Source: Phaeosaccion multiseriatum
Taxonomy: Eukaryota; Ochrophyta, other classes
Length of the DNA stretch: 64,000 nucleotides
NCBI GenBank assembly: GCA_965112735.1
Contig: OZ218959.1
Coordinates: forward strand, 62,001-126,000
Direction: 5' to 3'
Both the position numbers and the translations under genes were made by a program. Every line of letters starts with the position of its first letter. The stretch's first letter is position 1. The notes under the pieces are model-generated. The model had not been told where the DNA came from. It saw only the letters and a program-made list of their open reading frames with translations, and did no database searches. This document shows, piece by piece, positions 45,079 through 55,229 of this stretch.

Positions 45079-46893
45079 ATGGAATACGCCGCCGGCGGCG
45101 ATGGCCGGGACCTCACTACTGTGGATGACGATACTGCGGAGGGGGCTGGCTACCTGGAGGTGCTGTCGACACTGGCCTATGGACAGGGGGAGCGGGGCCA
45201 GGCGGCGGCGAGACGCCGGCGAAGGTCGAAGGCCCTGTGCTCCCTGTCTAGAAGCGCTCCAGCAGCTCTGGAGGGCTCCATGTTCATTTTACAAAGCCTC
45301 ACTAGCAGTCACGAGGGCCAAGAGGCGTCCCCGTCGGAGGGGGCGCAAAGCGGGGCTCACGCCAGGGCAAGGTTTACCAGGAGGCGGGGCCGCCCCGCCC
45401 CACAATGCAGGGGGGGCAGCAGCAGGGGGGACAGCAGCAGGGGGGGCAGCAGCAGGGGGCGCAGCAGCAGCTCCCACATGGCGAGGCTCGGGCCGCTCGT
45501 CATGCTGCACGAAGCTCACGAAGCTGTGCACCACGACAGAGAGGGGGCGGCAGCGGCAGCAGCGGCGGTGGCGGCGAAGGAGGCAGCAGCAGCGGGACAG
45601 CGGTGGCGCTGGCCGAGCCTGCCCCTCCACTGGGGGGGGGGAGAGCTGTCACAAGAGATGCGGGGGGGGCGTGTGGACGGGCGAGGCGGAGGAGAAGGGT
45701 GCGTGTGGGGAGGGGAGGGGCCGCAGGGCGGAGGCGAGGACGGAGCCGAGTCCTGCAGCACCGCCAGCCTCAGCAGCTCCGGCAGCATCAGCAGCTGCGA
45801 CTACAGCGATGGCTGCTATGAGGAGGGCCACGTCTCGGACACGGACGATGACTACGATCGTTATCACCCTCATCCGACGCTTGAGAGAGAGGAAGACGGA
45901 GGAGGCACAGGCACAGGCACAGGCCCTGCGTGTTGGGGCGGGGCCTGGTGCAACAGCGGGGCAGCAGCAGGCGCTAGGAAGGACCAAGGGGCAGGGCTCG
46001 GCGCGACGGCGGCCGGCCTTTGCTCGAGGCTCTTCCTCAATGTTTACACTCTCGTTGCGCTCGTGTGGCTCGCCGCCGCGCTGGTGGTGCTCAACGAGCG
46101 ACACACCGCCACCACCGCTGTGTCTGTGTCGGATGTGCCAGTGGGGTCCGCCTCTCCTGTGGCTTCACTTGGCCACCGAGAGCATGGGCACTCAGCCACA
46201 GAAAGGCGGGCAAGGACGGCGCGTATAGCCGCCCATAGCGAAGCAGTAGGTTGGCCCGAACGGGGCGAGAGTCGCGCACAGGAAGGGGCGGGGGGGGGGG
46301 AGGCCCTGTGCTGCTCAGACGGCACCCACGGCCCCAACTGTTCCTACGGGGAGGAGGGAGGGCAAGGCAGGCAGTGGCTCCCCACATGGCGGCAGGAGCA
46401 GGAGGAGCAGCAGTTGCTGGTACAGCAGCGGTGGGCAGGTGGGGGAGGGGAGAGTCAGCACAGTCAGCACCTGCCCAGGAAGCGGCAAGCACAGGCGATA
46501 CTGCCCGAGGAAGGGCAGGGGCGGCCGCTCATGACTGTTCCGGCGGCGGGCACTGAGCAGGAGAGGGGGGGTGGGCTGAGTGAGGTGTTGACGCAGGCGG
46601 CAGAGGCGGCAACGAGAGAGGGGGCTTTGAGTGAGTTTTTGACGCAGGCGGCAGCGCGAGTGGCGGTGCGCTCTGTCCGCGCCGCGTTTGGTGCGTTGAA
46701 GGGCGTGTTGGCCGCCCTGGCGCCGTATCACCAACTGAGGCGGGAGGGGGAGGGGGGGACAAGCAGAGACGGAGAAAGCGGCGGTGGGGGCGCAGCTGTC
46801 GTCCCCGACAGCGAAGGAGGAAGAGGCGGCTTATGGACTTGGCTTTTGGCTCCCCTCTATACGGAGCCCGGCCTGGCCGCCATGTATGCATAG
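45079..46893 (+). CDS. Hypothetical single-pass membrane protein, 604 aa
   Basis: One long open frame from ATG 45079. The first 300 residues are low in complexity (SSRG repeats, Ala run, Gly-rich) with an acidic/Ser cluster (SCDYSDGCYEEGHVSDTDDD). A single hydrophobic helix follows near residue 320 (LFLNVYTLVALVWLAAALVVL), flanked by Arg before and ERH after. The C-terminal part has two related copies of LSE(V/F)LTQAA and an amphipathic stretch (VRSVRAAFGALKGVLAALAPYHQL). The family is not recognised. Length and the membrane helix favour a real gene, but exon limits are uncertain. The Asp/Ser cluster may be a phosphorylated cytosolic tail. Confidence 0.6.
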   Translation: MEYAAGGDGRDLTTVDDDTAEGAGYLEVLSTLAYGQGERGQAAARRRRRSKALCSLSRSAPAALEGSMFILQSLTSSHEGQEASPSEGAQSGAHARARFTRRRGRPAPQCRGGSSRGDSSRGGSSRGRSSSSHMARLGPLVMLHEAHEAVHHDREGAAAAAAAVAAKEAAAAGQRWRWPSLPLHWGGGELSQEMRGGRVDGRGGGEGCVWGGEGPQGGGEDGAESCSTASLSSSGSISSCDYSDGCYEEGHVSDTDDDYDRYHPHPTLEREEDGGGTGTGTGPACWGGAWCNSGAAAGARKDQGAGLGATAAGLCSRLFLNVYTLVALVWLAAALVVLNERHTATTAVSVSDVPVGSASPVASLGHREHGHSATERRARTARIAAHSEAVGWPERGESRAQEGAGGGEALCCSDGTHGPNCSYGEEGGQGRQWLPTWRQEQEEQQLLVQQRWAGGGGESQHSQHLPRKRQAQAILPEEGQGRPLMTVPAAGTEQERGGGLSEVLTQAAEAATREGALSEFLTQAAARVAVRSVRAAFGALKGVLAALAPYHQLRREGEGGTSRDGESGGGGAAVVPDSEGGRGGLWTWLLAPLYTEPGLAAMYA

Positions 46894-48064
46894 AGAGGGG
46901 AGGGGGGGAAGGGGGGAGGGGGGCTCCGGGGGTGAGCCGCTCTTCCGCTGACAGGAGGGAGGGAGGGAGGAAGTGCTTCAAGGTAGAGAGAGAGGGGAGG
47001 GAGGGAGAGAGGTAGGAAGTGCTTCAAGATAGAGAGAGAGGAGAGAGGCCTTTCGCTGGGGACCGAGACGGGCATACGGGCATATGTACACACGCGACAG
47101 CAGGAGGGAGATACCACAAGGCGACGGACGGGTAGCAGTGAGGAGATGGCAGCAGATGGCAGCAGGCGACGGATGCGGGGCGTTGGAGACACGTTCTGCG
47201 AGCACGCAGGGGACTGCTTCTAATTTTGTTAGACATCTATCCATGCCCGTGGCCCATACGCCTCCATCTCCCCCCTTCCCGTCCACTGCCATCCTTGCCA
47301 TCCGGCATGAGGGGCAGAGCCGAAGGGCCGAGGGCCGGCGGGTAGAGCTCGTCTTGCCGGACATTCTTGCTGGACATCCTTGCCGGCCTCGCAGCACTCC
47401 CTAGCACGTCATGCAGAGTCACTCATCACCACTCTGGCTCGCTCACTGCCTCGTAAGTGAGTCAGTCAGTCAGTCAGTCAGTCAGTCAGTCAGTCAGTCA
47501 GGTATGTGCGTTTCAGCTGAGCGAGCGTTCCTCGCCAAGCACTTACTCACTGGAGCGAGGCGAAGCTCTGTTCCCGTCGGTCGATGTGCGTGCCCCATGT
47601 CCCCTCCTGAAGCGCTGGCCGCCCTGGCCACCAGCTGCCATCAGCTGCCATCAGCTGCCATCAGCTGCCATCAGGGCTTAGGTCGCACTCCCTCAGGCCG
47701 CCCACAGCCCCGCATGCAGTGCGAAGGTGCGAGGAGGAAGCGCCGCCTCTTTTGCTTCTCTTGCTCTCTTGCTTCTCCCGACGGGAGGAACGTGACCACG
47801 AGAAAGTCTCAAACTCTGCACGCCGAAGCGCCTTCCCTCTGACCATAAGGCACAACGCACGTATTGCAGCACTTCGCCAGACGGATCGGATGGCAGCATA
47901 CAGATGGCAGCATACAGCACGCGGGACGGTGCGCGCATCACCTCACGCGTCTGAAGTGTCGAGCGAGACAGCGCGGCAAGCAGCAGCGCGGTTGCTGCTG
48001 TCACTCCGACACAACGACCAGCCCCTCTATTGTGTGTCTTTGGTCAGTTAAGTCAGTCAGTCAG
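46894..48064. other. Convergent intergenic region, no gene recognised
   Basis: About 1.2 kb. It holds a duplicated AAGTGCTTCAAG(G/A)TAGAGAG segment at 46973-47035, a (CAGT)n run at 47459-47500 and four copies of CAGCTGCCAT at 47636-47673. Open frames are short and unsupported. Confidence 0.5.
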
Positions 48065-49905
48065 TCAGTCACAGCCGCTGCTTTCATTGGGCGGCCCCTC
48101 GCTCTCTCCTCTCTGAGACCTCGGTCGCGTGAGCTCCTTCGTAAAGAGCACGGCCTGAGGCTCTGCTGGCCAGGTGGCACTGAGAGCAGATAGCGGAGGA
48201 GAGAGGAGAGACGAGAGAGAAGGGAGGACCCCTTGAGAGCGTCAGAGACTTGCAGGGGGCAGCAGGGGGCAGCAGGGGGCAGCATGACACAGGGAAGGGA
48301 AAAGAGTTGAAAAGCCACAGACGGAGTGAAGACCTTCTCTCTCGCACCTGCCGGCAGTGACAGTGGTGCGGCTCCCGCTGCCCTCTCTTCTCTTGAAGCC
48401 CCGCGCCTCGTACAGCGCCAGCGCGGCCTTGTTCCCCTCCTTGACTTGCAGGCTCAGCGAGCGGAAGCCCCACTCGAAGGCCACCCTCTCGCTGGCGCGC
48501 ATCAGGGCCGAGGCGATGCCCCTCCGCTGGTGGCTGGGGGCCACGAGCAAGTCCGACTGCCGACGACAGTTGAGCAGCAGTAGGGGGTGGGGGGGGTGAG
48601 CCCAAGTCGATGCTCCAGGAAGGGCGATGAGTACACGGACTGCTCCATGTGAAGCGGCGCGTCAAGCAGTACGTAGAGAAGTACGTGAAGCAGCAGTCGC
48701 TCGGCGTCAATGCCGCCACTGCTCTCTCTCTCTCACACACACTCGCCCCTCTTGCTGCATACCCTTCAGACACTTACCACGTACGGCTGAGGCTGGACAG
48801 CTGCGCCCCATCCCCCAGGCGGACATGAGCAGGAGGACACGCAAAAAGTAGGGGAGGGGCGGCAAGAGGAAAGAGTGAGAGGGTGTGGGCCTCCAAACGC
48901 CGTGTGCACAGGACCGGGTCTGGTCAGCAGAGCGACTGGTCAGCAGAGCGACTGGTCAGCAGGCGGGCTCATTGCGAGCAACTCGCGCTGCTTTGGGTTG
49001 GAAACAAGGGCATTATTTGCATCGCAAGACAAGAAGGGGGGATAAGGAATGGAGCCACCCACCGCCTGTCTTGGGATCAGGGGGAAGGGCGCGGCCGTCG
49101 ATATCAACGACGCCCACGATGCATCCGAAGTCGGCCTTGGAGCCGTCACCGCTGCCCAGCGCCTTGAGGTCCAGCGCGATGAGCATCTCGTGCCGCTTGT
49201 CGGCGCTGCGGAAGTTGGCCTGGAGGCGGCTCAGCTCTGCTCTCGCACAGGGGGTGTGGCCAGCGGCCAGCGGAGCGAAATGAGTTGAGAAGACAGGGGC
49301 CATGACAGTAATTGACCTCACCTGCGACTTTGACGAGGAGGGGGGGGAGCCAGGTGGCACCCAAGTCCTTCTTGAACCCCTGCACGGGCAGAGATGAAGA
49401 GCAGGACGGCCTTTGAGGGAACATCCTGATACGGTCACGTTTGATTCGAGCACAAGCAGGTTCACTGCTTCACCTGTATCCCTGTATCCCGCCCCACACT
49501 CACCTTCACAAGAAGTCCGGCCATGTCGTTGAGATTACCGTACTCAGCTGCGAGGATGGCAACGTCGTCCAGACCACGGCCCTCTATATCCAAAAGCTTA
49601 TTAAGCTCAGAGCGACCCAAGCCCATCGTGATTGCGCGGTTCTGCTGCTCGTTCTGTTGAGATTTCTCGTCCTCCTCCTCCTGCTGCTGCCCTTCGCTGC
49701 TTTGGAATGCGTCTGCTAAGACATCAGGCGCACTCTGGGCCGGTCTCCGAGACGAATGGCGCAGACCAGAACCACCAGAATGGGGGGCCCTCGCTCCTCT
49801 CTTGGATTCCTTGGCCGTAGACACAGGAGAAGGGCTGCACGTCCATCCCTCCGCCACCAAGGGAGCCACACACAAGCACCAGCACAGCCACCAGATGAGC
49901 GTCAT
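48065..49905 (-). CDS. GNAT-family N-acetyltransferase, probably organelle- or ER-routed
   Basis: Minus-strand exons: 49905-49504, 49379-49322, 49236-49063, 48800-48778, 48556-48348, 48179-48065 (about 326 aa). The acetyl-CoA-binding motif is LLVAPSHQRRGIASALM (the Q/RxxGxG/A loop), preceded by PQPYVSD and followed by LQVKEGNKAALALYEARGFK. This is the standard GNAT core. The order and the leader (MTLIWWLCWCLCVAPLVAEG, a signal-type hydrophobic segment followed by a Ser/Arg-rich stretch) resemble plastid GNATs, which acetylate protein N-termini or lysines. The 23-nt exon 4 and the last exon (giving AVLFTKEL, a plausible final strand) are inferred from phase and fold. If the last donor is not used, the protein stops shortly after residue 289. 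Confidence 0.82.
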
Positions 49906-50115
49906 ATTGGGAAGCTTCTGCCGTCACTGCAAGAGAAAACGGAGAAAACGAGGAATGGGTCACTTTGCGTGTTGGTGGTATACAGTTGAGGATGCGCGCT
50001 GCCTCCACATAGATCCCATCGTAGACCTCATCCTCCCAAAGGAAGGGGTGCGTGGTGGAGTGCCGTGTTGCGCAAGCCGAGTGGGCTCGAAGGCCTTGGT
50101 GGACACGCGGCAGTA
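49906..50115. promoter_or_regulatory. Compact bidirectional promoter region (GNAT / ATP-grasp)
   Basis: 210 bp between head-to-head start codons. No clear core promoter element is visible. Confidence 0.45.
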
Positions 50116-52260
50116 ATGGCGAGTGAAGAGCAAGACAGAGATGAACTAGAGGGAGGTGGGAGGAGGGGAGGAGGCCTCAGGCAGGCTTTGTCAGACACCA
50201 AGAGCTTCTACCAATGTGTGCTCTACTTCTGGCGAACGCAGGGGACGGTGGAGGAGAGCGGAGCCACGCCGTACGCCGACTGCCCCTACTTCAAAGACCG
50301 CACACAAGCCAAGGTGCAGTGCTACTCGGTGGCACTCATATTCTACTTGTAAGTCCTCCGCCGCTGAGGAGCAGCAGGGCTAGCGCGTGCGGCCGCGCCC
50401 CCCGGTTGTCGTCAGTTGGGAGGGATGGGAGGTTCGCTGAGTTGCTGGGGGTCGTCGGCATTGTTTTCTTTCCTCTCTCACGTTGCGGTCTCGCATGAGT
50501 GAGCATCTGCTGGTGATGGACGCATATGACCAATCTTCCCTCGCTGTGAATCATGCCGACGTGCTACCAACTGCTGCTTCTTCTCCCTGCTCCGCCTGCC
50601 CCGCCCAGATGGTCCAAGCCGCACTACAGGAACGGCTCCTTCCAGGAGGACATGGTCAAGAACCTCCGGAACGTCGCTGTGCCCGGCAGCGGTGTGCCTC
50701 TGAGCCTCTTTTGCCACTTGAGGGCCACCGTCGCGCTGCTGCTGCTCGTCATCAACCCCTGGCTGTGCCTCGTGGCTGCTCTGCATGGTAGCAGGAAGAC
50801 TGGTGAGAGGGTAGGAGCAGGACAGAGCAGCTCGATGGGGTGCTGTGGCGACCCGAGCCATCGCCTGAGACCGCCTCCTACCTCCCTCCTACCTCCCTCC
50901 TTCCCTCCCTCCCTCCCTACCTACCTACCTGCTTGCCTCCCTCCCTGCTGCCCGTGCCTGGACAGGGCGAGCCTGGGGCGACATTTACTCCGAGCAGCTG
51001 CTGGAGCCGCGGGACTGGTTCAGTTACTGGAGGCTGAACTGCCGCCTGGCCAGCTACCACTCCCTAGAGACCAAGGCCCAGGGCTACGAGATGGAGAACA
51101 AATGGACCTTCCTCACCGCGGGGGAGGAGCAGGGCGTACCTGTGTCCCCCTCTCTCGACGTGCCCGCCCTTGTCATTAAGGACCAGAACGGTGCGTGAGC
51201 TTATACCCTAAGACCGGGGGGGCGGTCAAGGTCATAGGAAGGGAGTGGCCTGCCTGCTTGCCTGCCTGCCAGCTTGTCTGCCTGCTTGCCTGCCTGCCTA
51301 CCTGCCTGCTTGCCTGCCTGCTTGCCTGCCTGCCTACGCGCTTGCCTGTCTGCCTGCCTGTCTGTCTTCCTGCCCGTCTCTTTTTTTCGTTCTCCCTGTT
51401 GGCTGTCTGCTTGTTCGTCTCTCTATCTCTCACTCACTTACTCTCTCTTTTTATTTCTCTCTCACTGCCCCTCTCTCCGTCTGTCCGTCTGTCCGTCTTT
51501 CTGTCTGTCTGTCTGTCCGTCTGCCCGTCCGTCTGCTACCGTCTGTGCTGCGTCCGTCTCAGAGGAGGGCGGGATGGGCATCTTTTTCTACAAGAACGCA
51601 AGGGAGGGCGGGTCGTGGATCATCCAGGAGAGGCTGCACAACAGGTCAGTGGATGCGTTCGGCAAGTCAGGGGGGCAGGAAGTAAGTCAATGGATCCGGA
51701 AGTCAGTGGATCATCATCCAGAGGCTGCAGGGCAGGTCTGTCTGTAGGGTGGATCTCTCTCTCTGTCTGTCTTTCATTTCCACACAAAGAAGATGAGTTA
51801 GCCCTTCAAAGAGGCCCAAGCCGTTGGCCCAAGGCATTGAGTGTGTTGTGTCTCTTCCTCATGTGTCATGTGTCGATCGTCCTGTCTTGCACTCGAGCAG
51901 CCCCTTTGTGGCCTCCATACTGCCTCCAGACACGCCACTCTCCACCATGAGGGTCATCACCGCCTCGCGCTGGTGGCTGGAGGAGAAGAAGCGGCAGCAG
52001 GGAGGGGGGCAGGAGGAGCAGGAGCAGCTCGGCAGGGGGGGCAGGCGGGGCCCCAAGAGAGTGGCCAAGACAAAGGCCAGGGGGGGCAAGGCCACTGACG
52101 GGGTTGGCGACGACTCTGGCCTGGTGGAGGCGCTGTCGTGTGTGTTTAGGGCGGGCATGGCAGGTGCGTCAACAGATCACTCGTCCATCCTCTTCGATGT
52201 GGACCAGGCGTCGGGGGAAATCCTTAAAGGTATGTGTGTGCACATGTGCGTGAGTGTGTA

Positions 52261-52317
<57 letters not shown>

Positions 52318-53147
52318 GTGCGTTAGTGTGTGTGTGTGCGTGTGTGTTGGCGTGCTGAGGCGTCGAAAACAAAGGCCGCGAGTGCGTGGAGGATAGAGGT
52401 GGCGTGTGTCGCAGACAGGAGAGCAATAAGTCAGTGGCGTGTGTAGAGTAAGTCAGTGGCGTGTGGCAGACAGGAGGGACAAGGCAGAGTAGTCGAATGA
52501 GGGCGCCCTCTCTGCTGCCTACGGCGTTGCCGTTGTCCCTCTTCCCTTGCCTAACTGAGTAAGTCCACCCCCCTCCCTCTCTCTATCCTCAGGCACGACT
52601 AACAACCACTGGTACGAGCTGGGCCCCGCCAAGGCCCTCAAGTGCCCGTGGCTCAGCACTCACGACACCACTGCGCATCCCGACAGCGGGGGGCAGGTGT
52701 CTGGGGCGGTCATCCCCGACATGACGGCCATCATCCAAATGGTCAAGGACAGTAAGTGACTCGTACATGGATAGATGCTCAAGAACCATCAAGAGCAAAT
52801 ACGGACAGTTTCCTCTCCCTTCCTCCCTCGGACATCCACTCCCCCTCCTTTCTCACCCCCCTCCACTCCCCGTCCCCTACCCTACCCTACCCTACCCTTC
52901 CCCTTCCGTGCCACCAACTGCTGCAGGCCACTGGAAGCTGCTGAAGGACGTGCCCCTGGTCGGGTGGGACGTGGCTATGTGCGAGTCGGGTACGTTCCTG
53001 CTGGAGGTCAACCTGTCGTGCAACTTCTTCCGTGGCTCCTTCGACAACGACCGTTACGTGGCCTTCGTGCACGAGTACTTTGTGGCGCTGGAGCAGCTCA
53101 GGGCGGCAAGGGTGGGGGAGGGCGGCACAGAGGACAAGCAGGACTGA
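50116..53147 (+). CDS. Sugar-transfer-associated ATP-grasp family protein
   Basis: Seven exons: 50116-50348, 50609-50787, 50966-51190, 51563-51644, 51901-52229, 52593-52751, 52927-53147 (1428 nt, 475 aa, in frame). ATP-grasp features are in order: a nucleotide-binding strand PALVIKDQN, a Gly-rich GGMGIFF loop, WIIQERL, STMRVITASRWW, ILFDVDQASGEILKG, GAVIPDM, then VGWDVAMCESGTFLLEVNLSCN, the metal-binding Glu/Asn end of the fold. This arrangement matches the bacterial family called sugar-transfer-associated ATP-grasp. A hydrophobic segment (ATVALLLLVINPWLCLVAAL) near residue 120 suggests membrane anchoring. ATP-grasp enzymes join a carboxylate to an amine or thiol; the substrate here is unknown. 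A Lys/Gln/Gly-rich insert splits the fold at about residues 290-335. Confidence 0.83.
51240..51540 (+). repeat. CCTGCTTG and CTGTCCGT pyrimidine repeats in an ATP-grasp intron
   Basis: Degenerate CCTGCCTGCTTG units run from 51240 to about 51370, then CT-rich sequence, then GTCTGTCC units to 51540, just before the acceptor at 51560-51562. Confidence 0.85.
52255..52350 (+). repeat. (TG)n tract in an ATP-grasp intron
   Basis: About 40 TG dinucleotides with a few interruptions, shortly after the donor at 52230. Confidence 0.9.
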
Positions 53148-53793
53148 GTGAGTGAGTGAGGGAGGGAGTAAGGCCGTCGTCAGAAAAGCGGGTGTTTGAA
53201 GTAGAGGACGTAGCGTTAAGGCTACGTAAGGCTACGTAAGGGGCACCAGAGAGGATGGAGGGGATAGAGGGAGGGACGAGAGCGCCCCTGTTCCGCCCAC
53301 CCCGGGGAAAAGCATCTTCTACAGAGCAGCGTAGGGCCCGAGGGGGATGACAATCGCCAGAGTCGTGGACACAGAGAGTCGTGGAGACAGAGTAGATGGA
53401 GCAAGGACGTTCCTTCGAATCAACTGTAACTGTCAGTCCGCCAGTTACGTAGCGTCCATTGTAGCTGTCCTCTGCCCCGTACAGAGTTCTTACGAATAGC
53501 TCTGCTCTACTCTCTATATGTACCAATCAACCTCCTCGACTTCAACAAGCTTGTCTCGACTCTCTGCCTCCCTGCTCCATGCATGGCTGGTGCCTGTGTG
53601 TCGGACTCCCATCTCGGCCCAACTTCAACTTCGGCTCAGCCCAGCTAAGCACGGGGAGTGAGTCGGGCTGTCTGCCACCCTACCTGCCCCACGCAAGGCC
53701 CTGCCCCACGCAAGGCCCTGCCCCAAGCAAGACCCTGGGGGCTCCCCTCGTCCCTCGGCTTCTCTCCGACGCGTGCCACTCATCCCTTCCTCC
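53148..53793. other. Convergent intergenic region, no gene recognised
   Basis: A GAGT run follows the ATP-grasp stop, then a double CTACGTAAGG at 53221-53240, then three CCCCACGCAAGGCCCTG-type repeats at 53689-53728, just past the 3' end of the cold-shock gene. Confidence 0.5.
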
Positions 53794-55196
53794 TCACGCC
53801 GTGTCCTCGGTAGCCTCGCCCTCCACCCGCATCTGCTCCAGACGCTCCTGCTGCTGAACCACCAACTGCTCCTGCTGCTCCTTCTCCTCCTGCTGCTGCT
53901 TGAGTTCCTTCTGCTCCTCCTCCCATGGAGTTCCATATAGAGCCGCCACTGTCCTCCATCCCTTGGGGAAGCCGCTGGACCCGTCCGGTCCCTTGGCCAT
54001 GACCACGCCTTGCGCTCCCACCGCCCCCCCGCCCTTCTTGGCATTGGCGTTGCTCAGCTTGAGGGCAGTCCGCAGCCTGAGGTTGAGTCCCTTCCTTCTT
54101 GCCGTGAGTGCTCCCATGTCTTGCGTGCGAATGACTCCCACCACCGTGGGTAGAAGTTCTCCGTGCCTGCCCACCCGCTCCCCTCCGCTGTAGTCCGGCG
54201 GCAGCGATACGTAGCTCACCTCCTCCCCCTCGCGAATCACTACCACCGGCCCCACCATGCCCTCGATCTTGAAGCACAACGCCTCCGCATCCGCATCGCC
54301 ATCTGTGCCTCCTCCGTCGCCGTCTGTGGCTGTGGCGGGTTTTAGATAGCCCACCCCTTTGTCCACGTCCACCTTGCGCACTGTGGCGAGCTTGACGCAC
54401 CCCGGCGCGGCCCTCCTCAGCACCTTCATCTTTGTCACTCTGCTGCCGCCGCTGCCCCCTGCGCTGCTGTTGCTTGCCTTGGCGCCCCTCCTCGTCCTCA
54501 GCACCGAGAACTCAATTACGTCCCCCAGCTTGAGCGTGTCCCCGGGGGGCAGGGCCTCCTCGAGCTCGGAAACCACAAAGGGCATGTGCTTGAAGGCCGC
54601 CAGGGAGGGGCCGCGCGGCTGAGGGGCCTGCATCATCTTCTTCTTCTTGGAGGGGGCGGGGCTGAGCTGCTCGGCCTCGTCGCTTGCTGCTGCTGCTGCT
54701 GCTTCTCCCTTCTGCTCGACATCGGCGGCTGCTGCTTGTCCCTCGCCCACCCCCACCTTGTCGTCGGCGGCGGGAGGGGCCGCAGGAGGGGCAGCAGCAG
54801 CAGCAGCAGCAGCAGCAGCCCCCCCCTCGACCTCTACTTCGCCCCCCGCTGCTGCTGCTGCCGCCGGTGGTGCGTCAGGCGGCTGCTCGGTGGCGGCTGC
54901 CACGACGGGCTTCGGCGAGGGCAGCACACACACAGTGCCCTCGAAAGCGTCCGCCTGCCCCGCGCTCACGTCTTCCTCGTCCCCCACGGGCAAGTCTTTT
55001 ACGTTGCGCGGCGCCACCACTACAATGCCTGTGAAGCGCTCTGGCAGCTCGTCCTCCAAGGCTGAGGACATACTCGGCGCCTTGCTCATCTTCACGCTCC
55101 CCTTGGGAAGCTTGCGCACCTGCACGGCCACGGTCTTCCCCTGGCGCTGCCCCTTGCGGTAACTCACCTCCTGGCCTCTCTCAATGATGTCCTCCC

Positions 55197-55229
<33 letters not shown>

